From AP-15 sp963712825 (GTDB lineage: Bacteria; Pseudomonadota; Alphaproteobacteria; ATCC43930; CGMCC-115725): a stretch of DNA of 64,000 nt. Made by a program: the position numbers and the translations under genes. Where the stretch lies: contig CAVQJP010000013.1 of NCBI GenBank assembly GCA_963712825.1, positions 1 to 64,000 on the forward strand, in the 5' to 3' direction. Below, piece by piece: positions 57,337 through 64,000 of this stretch. The notes below the pieces were generated by a model that was not told the origin of the DNA, ran no database searches, and saw nothing but the letters and a program-made list of their open reading frames with translations. Positions within the stretch are counted from its first letter, which is position 1; every line of letters starts with the position of its first letter.

Positions 57337-57821
57337 TGATGTCGGGCGACGGGCGGAGCTGTTTGAGGCCCGGCGCCGGGGAACGGGTATTTGGCCGGAT
57401 ACTGGTTTTCGTTGTCCGGGTCGGTCTGGTCCGCGGTCATTTCTACGTGCTCGAAGTGCGCGGGCGAAAGAGCGGCCGGACGCTCTCGCTGCCGGTCGAC
57501 CCGATCGAGATCGAGGGGCGCCGGTATCTGGTCTGCGCCCGCGGCAACTCCAACTGGGCGCGCAACACCCCCGCGGCCGGCGAGATCGTGCTCGTCCGTG
57601 CCCGCCGCCGCCGCAATTATGCCGTGCGCGAGCTTGCCCCCGGCGAGCGGCCGCCGGTCCTCAAAGCCTATCTCGACCGTCTCGCGCGCGAGGTGCAGCG
57701 CTTCTTCCCGGTCCCCAAGGGATCGGCGGTTGCGGCCTTTGACGATCTGGCGCAGCACTACCCGGTCTTCGAGCTGCAACCGCGTAGGGCCGCAGACGAC
57801 ATCGCGGCCGCCCGACGATGA
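57336..57821 (+). CDS. Deazaflavin (F420)-type nitroreductase-family protein
   Basis: This 161-residue split-barrel protein has FVVRVGLVRGHFYVLEVRGR followed by KSGRTLSLPVDPIEIEGRRY, the recognised motif of the DUF385/nitroreductase family. It continues LVCARGNSNWARNTPAAGE and RRRRNYAVRELAPGER. Most members bind F420 or FMN and act on xenobiotics or lipid quinones. The ATG at 57336 overlaps the stop of the M20 gene, so the two are co-expressed. It hints that the organism may use F420. Confidence 0.75.
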   Translation: MMSGDGRSCLRPGAGERVFGRILVFVVRVGLVRGHFYVLEVRGRKSGRTLSLPVDPIEIEGRRYLVCARGNSNWARNTPAAGEIVLVRARRRRNYAVRELAPGERPPVLKAYLDRLAREVQRFFPVPKGSAVAAFDDLAQHYPVFELQPRRAADDIAAARR

Positions 57822-57939
57822 AACACCACCCGGCCAGTTACGGCATTCCGGCGCGCCGGCGAAGCGCAAGCGCGACTGCCTGCCGAAAATTCGTCGGGTC
57901 CGATCGACATGACTCGCCTAACCGTGGCGGAGTGAGATG

Positions 57940-58218
57940 TCACGCGCCCGACGCGCGGAATCGGTCGGCCGCTCTGGCCCGAGCCCTCAACGCCTCAATT
58001 TCGCGGTCCCGTGGCGGAGCGTTGGTCACCAGGGACTGGAGCAATTCGTGCGCCGCATTGGTCACCTCGCCCACGGCTCGGTCGAAAGCGAGCTGGTTTG
58101 CCTTGGAAGGCCGCGTAAAGCCGCTCAACTTGCGGACAAATTGTAGGCACGCCGCTCGGATTTCGTCCTCGGTGGCGGGTGGCTTAAAGTTGTGCAGCGT
58201 CCTGATATTCCGACACAT
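57940..58218 (-). CDS. DUF2277-like protein
   Basis: This 92-residue protein begins MCRNIRTLHNFKPPATEDEI and continues RAACLQFVRKLSGFTRPSKA and VTNAAHELLQSLVTNAPPRD. It matches the small family I remember as DUF2277, conserved at its N-terminus with MCRNI(R/K)-L-x-NF-x-PP-(A/T). Its function is unknown. Conservation and position argue that it is expressed. It is divergent from a small membrane protein gene, with 70 bp between. Confidence 0.82.
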   Translation of the reverse strand: MCRNIRTLHNFKPPATEDEIRAACLQFVRKLSGFTRPSKANQLAFDRAVGEVTNAAHELLQSLVTNAPPRDREIEALRARARAADRFRASGA

Positions 58219-58288
58219 GCGAGGCCTCTCTACTGAACACATCGGCAAAACTGCGTCTGGCGTATAGACGCTCTTCGGAGATGGCGGC

Positions 58289-58465
58289 ATGGGCCTGACG
58301 GAGACCAGCGCGGCACTCGCCTTTTGCCTTGTTGTGCTCGCGGTCGCGGTGGTCCTCGATCGACGCCCCTATCGGCCGGGGAAGCGCAACTTTATCATGC
58401 TGATGATCGTGGCACTGGCCGCAAGCCTGGTGCTCGGCCGCCACCTGCTGAGCCTGGTGCTGTAG
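58289..58465 (+). CDS. Small two-helix membrane protein (58 aa)
   Basis: This 58-residue protein starts MGLTETSAALAFCLVVLAVA and contains DRRPYRPGKRN between two membrane helices, ending LGRHLLSLVL. I recall similar short conserved proteins in alphaproteobacteria with a DRRPY-x-PGKRN loop. Shine-Dalgarno GGAG lies 9 bp upstream. It is too short for many gene callers. Its function is unknown. Confidence 0.65.
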   Translation: MGLTETSAALAFCLVVLAVAVVLDRRPYRPGKRNFIMLMIVALAASLVLGRHLLSLVL

Positions 58466-58492
58466 CAAAAACGGGGGGCGTAAGCGCCACGC

Positions 58493-59395
58493 TCAGCCGC
58501 AGCGACGTGGCGAGCCCAGGCTACACCCGCCCCAGCCGTCGCCGGTCTCGGGCGCCGCCGAAATTGCATTGCTCGGCGGCGCCGTTCCGTCGCGCTGGTA
58601 GAGCACCTTGAGCACGACAAACCAGTGGTGATCGGGGTCGAGCACAACCCCGTCCGGTCCGGCGAGGTGGCCGTCGGCGGTGACCGGGATGTATTTCATC
58701 GCCACCGCGTTGTCGACATTGCCGCCGATCACGTCGAGCTGCCCCGGCGTGCCCGCGACGACGATGTCGCAATGCCCCGGAAAGCGGCCGGCGGGCAATT
58801 GGTCGAAGGTCACCGGCCGGCTGCCGCGCCACAGGCAGATCAGGTCGCCGCGCTGCGGCGCGTAGACCGAGACCCGCTCGGGTTCAAGCGGGACACCGGG
58901 CACATGCTCGGCCGCGGCATTGATGTAGTCGGAATGGGTTTCCGAATACGGGAAGCCGCTGCCGGCCCCGGCGAGCCTCATCACATAGGAAATAAAAGCC
59001 GCCGACCACGCGAAATAGCCGTCGCGTCCGGCCGGAAAGACCTGGCCGTTTTCGTCATGGATGCCGGTCCAAGCGCTTTGCGGCCAGCTCGGGTCAAGAC
59101 CGAGCCACCAATAGAGCCCGACCCGCTGCCACAGCCCCTCCTCGCGCTCCTCATCCTCGGGGAGCTCGACATTCGGATATACGACCGGCTGGCGAAACGC
59201 GCGCCATTCACCGAGCGCGATCTGCACCGCCGCCTCGCGCGAAAACGGCTCGTATGGACCGCGCGCGAAAGGCGGGATGTGAGCGGTCGTCGCGGTCGCC
59301 CCTGACAGTGGCCTGCGGGCCGCTGTCGTCGGCGCGGGGGCCGCGGCGCAACCGGCCAGGATCAGAACCAGCAGGGTCGCGCCCGCTTGCCGCAT
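58493..59395 (-). CDS. DUF2272-like lipoprotein
   Basis: This 300-residue protein has a lipoprotein signal (QAGATLLVLILAGCAAAP, lipobox LAGC) and, at residues about 60-280, a domain with FSREAAVQIALGEWRAFRQ, YWWLGLDPSWPQSAWTGIHD and FAWSAAFISYVMRLAGAGSG. It also has the cell-wall-hydrolase-like RGDLICLWRGSRP and FPGHCDIVVAG with Cys/His. It resembles the DUF2272 family, a papain/NlpC-like fold by appearance. The exact role is unknown. It lies 40 bp beyond the end of the glucokinase gene on the same strand. Confidence 0.78.
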   Translation of the reverse strand: MRQAGATLLVLILAGCAAAPAPTTAARRPLSGATATTAHIPPFARGPYEPFSREAAVQIALGEWRAFRQPVVYPNVELPEDEEREEGLWQRVGLYWWLGLDPSWPQSAWTGIHDENGQVFPAGRDGYFAWSAAFISYVMRLAGAGSGFPYSETHSDYINAAAEHVPGVPLEPERVSVYAPQRGDLICLWRGSRPVTFDQLPAGRFPGHCDIVVAGTPGQLDVIGGNVDNAVAMKYIPVTADGHLAGPDGVVLDPDHHWFVVLKVLYQRDGTAPPSNAISAAPETGDGWGGCSLGSPRRCG

Positions 59396-59435
59396 CGTCC
59401 GCCTCGCTAATGTGCTGGGAAAAAACCGGGATGCG

Positions 59436-60251
59436 TCAGGCCGACGGGTCGCTCGCGCGATCTTTGTCGGCGTCGGGATCGGTGGCGGTCTCAACCGACC
59501 CGCCGATGGTTTGACGGGGCTCGCGCGGGCCGGCGGCGCTGTGCTGCGGCATCGGCCGCCACAGCTCGATCCCGCCGGTCAGCCCGTCGGTATTGGGAAC
59601 GACCGAGACGTCGGGCGGCAGCGGAAAGGTCAGATCCTTGGCGTTGCCGCCGCCGATATAGAGGTGATCGAAACGGACGACCACCCGCAGGATGTCGATG
59701 ACCTTTGCGACCCGCTTGCTCCACGCCTTTTTTCCCTTTTTCCGGCGGGCGGCGTTGCCGAGATACTCGTCATAGGTCCTTTTCCCGCTGACCGGGTGGT
59801 GGGCGAGCTCGAGATGAGGGATGACCTCGCCGTCGCGAAAGATCGCGGTGCCGGCGCCGGTTCCCAAGGTCAGGACCATTTCGATGCCGTTGCCGGAGAT
59901 CGCGCCAAATCCCTGAACGTCGGCGTCGTTCAGCACCTTGACCGGCTTGCCCCAATGGTCGCTCAGCGCCTGTTGCAGGTCGAAGCCGCCAAGGGTCTCG
60001 GTACCGAGATTGGGCGCGGTCAGCACCACTCCGTCGCGCACATAACCGGGAAAGCCGACCGACACCCGGTCGAACGGCGCCAGCGGCGTCGTGACCTCGT
60101 CGATGGCATGCATCAACACGTCCGAAGGGATCGGCTTGGGCGGTGTCGGGACGCGCTCGCGCTCGCCGACGACGTGCCCCTGCTCGTCGAGCACCGCGGC
60201 CTTGATGCCGGTGCCGCCGATATCGATTGCGAGCGTACGAATTTCGCCCAT
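59436..60251 (-). CDS. ppgK: Polyphosphate glucokinase-like ROK-family kinase
   Basis: This 271-residue sugar kinase begins IRTLAIDIGGTGIKAAVLDE (phosphate-1 motif D-I-G-G-T), has VSVGFPGYVRDG, KPVKVLNDADVQGFG (catalytic Asp in NDAD) and VLTLGTGAGTAIFRDGEV (phosphate-2), and GKRTYDEYLGN, which is typical of strictly polyphosphate-dependent glucokinases. It lacks the zinc loop of other ROK kinases. It should phosphorylate glucose with polyphosphate or ATP. The C-terminal tail is Asp/Thr-rich. Start ATG 60249-60251. Confidence 0.85.
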   Translation of the reverse strand: MGEIRTLAIDIGGTGIKAAVLDEQGHVVGERERVPTPPKPIPSDVLMHAIDEVTTPLAPFDRVSVGFPGYVRDGVVLTAPNLGTETLGGFDLQQALSDHWGKPVKVLNDADVQGFGAISGNGIEMVLTLGTGAGTAIFRDGEVIPHLELAHHPVSGKRTYDEYLGNAARRKKGKKAWSKRVAKVIDILRVVVRFDHLYIGGGNAKDLTFPLPPDVSVVPNTDGLTGGIELWRPMPQHSAAGPREPRQTIGGSVETATDPDADKDRASDPSA

Positions 60252-60423
60252 TGATCCCCTTCCGGCCCGGCCTCCGAGCATCGCGACGATAGCGCAGCCG
60301 CTGGTTCGCCGCCAGCGCCGGCAGCGCTCAAAACGGTTTTCCCCTTTCAGCAAGCGCGGGCACGCGCGCTCGGCGGCGACGCGGTCGGCTGCACGCCGGC
60401 AATCCTGAGCCGGTCCTTCACGA

Positions 60424-60442
60424 CCAATAAGCGCCTTATTGG
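60424..60442 (+). promoter_or_regulatory. Palindrome upstream of the Cys-rich secreted protein gene
   Basis: CCAATAAG-CGC-CTTATTGG is a perfect 8-bp inverted repeat with three bases in the centre. It lies 79 bp before the ATG at 60521 and is AT-richer than its surroundings. It is probably a repressor or activator site. Confidence 0.4.
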
Positions 60443-60520
60443 CGATTGCTCAACTATTCGCAACCACAGTACCCGCCTCGTCGGACCGCGTCGCGCCGAG
60501 AGCTTGGAGGAGAATAGTGC

Positions 60521-61210
60521 ATGCACAAGAACGGTAGACGTCATCGCCAATACCAACCAATCACGCGATCCCTGCCGCGGAGAGGCGCCCTGCTGCTGCA
60601 GACGATGCTCGGGCTGGGTTCCCTGGTGTTGGCCTGCTCGGCGCTCGGCGACCGGTCCGCGGTCGCGCGCGATCATGATTTAAGAATATGCAGCGGCTAC
60701 TATGCGCTGTGCGCGGCATCGACCTGCACCCCGACCGGGAAGATGATCAACGTCAACGTCAGCGGTGGCGGCGTTGCGAAGTTTCCGGAAGCCGAATGCA
60801 CCTGCCCGATCGAATTGGGCGAGGCGATCGCCGACGTAAACGGCGGCAATATGAGCGGATCGTGCAAACCGCCGGGCGAGGGCGATATCTGGTCGCTCTA
60901 CGACCCGAAAAAGGAGATCCCGCAGGCCATCACCGGATGGGTCCCGAGCGGTCCGGCGGCGCAAGCCCCATTGCTGACCTGCAACCAGCAGCTCAATCTC
61001 GGGCATCAGCTGACCAACTGCTTCAGCTTTGCGTGCAACAACGAGCGCTACATCAACGGCGTTCCGGTCGCCACCTGCTACTGCCCGCTGGGCGAGGCCC
61101 CCGACGGCACCTCCGTGGCGCCGCATACGACATTTGTGACCCAGGCCGGGCAGGGCGACGACGGCTATTGCGCCGAGCATCCGGTCGGCGGCCCGGCTTC
61201 GGTGCCGTAA
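60521..61210 (+). CDS. Secreted Cys-rich protein
   Basis: This 229-residue protein has a signal region ALLLQTMLGLGSLVLACSAL after a basic start. The mature part has 12 Cys in patterns such as RICSGYYALCAASTCTPTG, AECTCP, NCFSFACNN and TCYCPLGEAPDG, so up to six disulfides are possible. TCYCP and ECTCP look alike, suggesting an internal duplication: a first unit at residues about 55-135 and a second at about 145-225. I do not recognise the family. GGAGGAG lies just upstream of the ATG. A palindrome at 60424 may regulate it. Confidence 0.65.
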   Translation: MHKNGRRHRQYQPITRSLPRRGALLLQTMLGLGSLVLACSALGDRSAVARDHDLRICSGYYALCAASTCTPTGKMINVNVSGGGVAKFPEAECTCPIELGEAIADVNGGNMSGSCKPPGEGDIWSLYDPKKEIPQAITGWVPSGPAAQAPLLTCNQQLNLGHQLTNCFSFACNNERYINGVPVATCYCPLGEAPDGTSVAPHTTFVTQAGQGDDGYCAEHPVGGPASVP

Positions 61211-61290
61211 ACCGGATGCCGCACGTGCTTGTCCGGGCGCCCCGCCGGCGCGGCGGCCCGCAACGCGCTCTCGCCGGGAGGGCCCGCGCG

Positions 61291-62097
<807 letters not shown>

Positions 62098-62350
62098 GGT
62101 TTCCTCCCTCAATACCCGCATCGCAGGGCTGAGAATACCCGGCGCGGTGCCGATATTCAGGGATTTCCGCCGGCCGGCGCGTCGAAAGGCCAACCGGCCC
62201 CGCGAGCAACCCGTCGTTTCGATCTATTTGCATGGCTGAAGGTGCAAATCCAGGACAACGGAGTTGGCGATTGCCTCCGGTTTAGACCCGAGGCAAGCTC
62301 CTCCGCGTCTTGAACGGGGCAGCACAACTGGGTCGGCTAGGGGAATAGTC

Positions 62351-63337
62351 ATGAAAAAAATCGAGATTATTGATTACGGAACACCGGAAACCGTCGCGCA
62401 TTGCGTCGAGGCGCCCGATGTCGGCGCGCCGGGGCCGGGCGAGATTGTTTTCGACGTGCTCGCTTTTCCGATCAACCCCGCCGACATCTCTTTCTGCCGC
62501 GGCAGCTACCGCCTGCGGCCGCCCCTGCCGGCGACGCCCGGGGCGGAGTGCGTGGGCCGCGTCGCGGCTGTCGGCGCCGGGGTCGGCGACATCCGACCAG
62601 GCGACCTCGTCGTCAACATGCAGCGCGAGAATTGGGTGCAGCGCCGGCGCGTTCCGGCGGCAGATGCGATCCCGTTGCCCAGCGGCGTCGATCCGGCGCA
62701 GGCGGCGATGCTGCGCATCAACCCGCCGACCGCGCTATTATTGCTCGAAGACCATGTCGCGCTGAAACCGGGGGACTGGGTCGTCCAAAACGTCGCCAAT
62801 TCAGCGGTCGGCCGGCATCTGATCGTGCTCGCCAAGGCAATGGGCGTGCATACGGTCAATGTCGTGCGCCGGGACGACGTTGCCGGCGAATTGCAGGCGC
62901 TCGGCGCCGATGCCGTGCTGGTCGATGGGCCCGCGCTCTCCCGCCGGGCGCAGCAGGTGACGGGTGGCGCTGCGATCCGGCTCGGCATCGACGCGGTTTC
63001 GGGCGAGGCCTGCAAACGCATCGCCGACTGCGTCGAGAACGGCGGCGTCGTCGTGACCTACGGCTCGATGAGCGGCGCCGACCCGGTGATCAGCCGTGGA
63101 GCACTCGGGAGAGGCATCAACCTGAAGAGCTTCCTGCTCGGCGACGGCCTCGCCAAGCGAACCACGGCGCAGGTGCGGGCGGTCTACGCCGACCTCGCCG
63201 CCCAATTGCGCGACGGCGTGCTGAAGGCGCCAATCGACGCCACCTACCCGATCGACGACATCAAAGAGGCGCTGGCCCACGCCCAGCGCGGCGGCCGCAA
63301 CGGCAAGGTGCTGGTCCTCCCCAATGGCCCGCTCTGA
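62351..63337 (+). CDS. Medium-chain dehydrogenase/reductase (MECR/quinone-oxidoreductase-like)
   Basis: This 328-residue zinc-free-type MDR protein has PGPGEIVFDVLAFPINPADI, ATPGAECVGRVAAVGAGV and VQNVANSAVGRHLIVLAKAM (cofactor loop, where A-N-S replaces the usual G-x-G-x-x-G), then VVTYGSMSGADPV. The organisation matches 2-enoyl thioester reductase (MECR) and related quinone reductases, including the TAL-x-LLEDHVALKPGDW segment. NADPH-dependent reduction of an enoyl compound is likely. ATG 62351 is favoured as it gives MKKIEIIDYGTPE. Confidence 0.85.
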   Translation: MKKIEIIDYGTPETVAHCVEAPDVGAPGPGEIVFDVLAFPINPADISFCRGSYRLRPPLPATPGAECVGRVAAVGAGVGDIRPGDLVVNMQRENWVQRRRVPAADAIPLPSGVDPAQAAMLRINPPTALLLLEDHVALKPGDWVVQNVANSAVGRHLIVLAKAMGVHTVNVVRRDDVAGELQALGADAVLVDGPALSRRAQQVTGGAAIRLGIDAVSGEACKRIADCVENGGVVVTYGSMSGADPVISRGALGRGINLKSFLLGDGLAKRTTAQVRAVYADLAAQLRDGVLKAPIDATYPIDDIKEALAHAQRGGRNGKVLVLPNGPL

Positions 63338-63362
63338 GTGAGGCGCTGTCCACAAACCCGGC

Positions 63363-63407
63363 TTGACGCAGACCGCGGCAAAGCTAGACTAACCTTAGCT
63401 TAGCTTT
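63363..63407 (+). promoter_or_regulatory. Promoter/operator of the Phd/VapC pair
   Basis: TTGACG (63363-63368) and TAGACT (63385-63390) are 16 bp apart, a good sigma-70 promoter. AAAGCTA (63380-63386) and TAGCTTT (63401-63407) form an inverted repeat around the -10 and start region, a likely Phd antitoxin operator. Confidence 0.55.
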
Positions 63408-63417
63408 GAGGCAGCTG

Positions 63418-63654
63418 ATGCGCACCGTCAACATCCATGCGGCGAAAACCCACCTTTCGCGGCTCGTCGACGACGCCGCGCAAGGGGAGGAAATCGTGAT
63501 TGCCAAAGCCGGCAGGCCCGTCGCCCGGCTGGTGCCGTTAGCCGACACGCGGCCGAAGCGACGCCTCGGAGGATTGGCCGGTAAAGTGAAGATCCCCGAC
63601 GATTTCGATGCGCCGCTGCCGGACGACATTCTCGATGCGTTCGAGGGTCGTTAG
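63418..63654 (+). CDS. Phd/YefM-family antitoxin
   Basis: This 78-residue antitoxin reads RTVNIHAAKTHLSRLVDDAA, EEIVIAKAGRPVARLVPLAD, then a C-terminal toxin-binding region KVKIPDDFDAPLPDDILDAF. The N-terminal motif is characteristic of Phd antitoxins paired with PIN-domain toxins. The stop TAG (63652-63654) overlaps the toxin start GTG by one base. Its promoter carries an inverted repeat, consistent with autoregulation. Confidence 0.88.
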   Translation: MRTVNIHAAKTHLSRLVDDAAQGEEIVIAKAGRPVARLVPLADTRPKRRLGGLAGKVKIPDDFDAPLPDDILDAFEGR

Positions 63655-64000
63655 TGCAAATCTTGCTCGACACCCATGTCCTGCTGTGGGCGCTGGTGGA
63701 ACCCGAGCGGCTCGATCAGGACTCCCGCGCCGCAATCCGATCGGGTGTGAACGCCGTGCTCTTCAGTTCTGCCAGCATCTGGGAAATCGCGATCAAGGCG
63801 GGGCTGCGGCGCGCCGATTTCGTGGTGGACCCGGTGGAGGTCGTCCGCGAAGCGGTCGCTGCCGGATTGACCGAATTGGCCCTCCGTTCGAGCGCCGCTG
63901 TTCTCGTTGCCGAGCTTCCCCCCTGCACCGGGACCCCTTCGACCGGGTGCTGATCGCGCAGGCGATCGCCGAGCCGGCATTCCTTTATACGGCGGATCAG
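63654..64000 (+). pseudogene. VapC-like PIN-domain toxin, frameshifted and cut by the window edge
   Basis: It begins QILLDTHVLLWALVEPERLD (first catalytic Asp) and has FSSASIWEIAIKAGLRRADF (Glu), both typical PIN-domain. After VAELPP the frame is lost. In the other frame the standard LHRDPFDRVLIAQAIAEPAF, then LYTAD, follows, carrying the remaining catalytic Asp residues. The break lies in a six-C tract at 63918-63923; a seventh C would restore the frame. As written it stops at 63953 with loss of two active-site acids. A sequencing error or phase-variable slippage are alternatives. The gene runs off the right edge. Confidence 0.75.

Overview
The window is GC-rich, Gram-negative chromosomal DNA, most likely from an alphaproteobacterium of the Rhodospirillales or a neighbouring order. 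This rests on the conserved block DUF3576-like lipoprotein/leuS/lptE/holA, small DUF2277- and DUF6494-type proteins, a DUF2272-type lipoprotein, a DUF1640-type pseudogene, an EcfG-type stress promoter and dispersed palindromic repeats of the GTCATTCCCGCGAAAGCGGG kind. The genus cannot be named from sequence reading alone.

Layout. 1-1415 is a mobile-element scar: the end of an IS21-family element sits in the C-terminal remnant of an IS1595-type transposase, followed by an orphan gene and a broken nucleotidyltransferase. 1443-17093 holds mainly metabolic and housekeeping genes: alpha/beta hydrolase, SMP-30 lactonase, a luciferase-like (LLM) oxidoreductase, a Met-rich multicopper oxidase, a two-gene thiamine-diphosphate decarboxylase split by a palindromic repeat, zapE, rmuC, RidA, cupin, two envelope/stress proteins, tadA with a thioesterase, a class-I amidotransferase, a pseudouridine synthase with rsmD, and a metallo-beta-lactamase-fold hydrolase. 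17317-19611 encodes a large protein of nine ELWxxDGT-like units and six near-identical 49-residue FG-GAP units. 19883-22448 holds a GT9 glycosyltransferase, tenA and a monooxygenase.

23266-29826 looks like a phosphate-starvation region: phnD-phnC-phnE behind a near-perfect PHO box, then a tight minus-strand operon of a PmtA-type methyltransferase, a PlcP/LpxH-type metallophosphoesterase, a GT2 and a GT4 glycosyltransferase. That is the gene set expected for replacing phospholipids by glycolipids. 30302-38442 has a MarR regulator without a normal start codon divergent from a ClC channel, then holA, lptE, leuS, the DUF3576 lipoprotein and YggS.

38482-48219 is a catabolic stretch centred on rutA-rutE behind a sigma-54 promoter that matches the consensus, with a 3-hydroxyisobutyrate dehydrogenase relative, a PEP-mutase/isocitrate-lyase relative, an amidohydrolase and, after a short low-GC scar with a resolvase stub, a NupC nucleoside transporter. 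It suggests nitrogen-controlled pyrimidine use without an adjacent rutB, rutC or rutD. 48247-64000 is mixed: two more LLM oxidoreductases, a DAO-type oxidase, a KGG-repeat stress protein behind an EcfG promoter, tRNA-Leu(CAA), a HpcH/HpaI aldolase, MazEF, MscS, an M20 peptidase with a deazaflavin-type protein, small conserved proteins, polyphosphate glucokinase, a Cys-rich secreted protein, SDR and MDR oxidoreductases, and at the right edge a Phd/VapC pair whose toxin gene is frameshifted in a C tract.

No CRISPR array, rRNA or intact prophage was seen. All family names come from reading motifs and remembered family features; no search was run.
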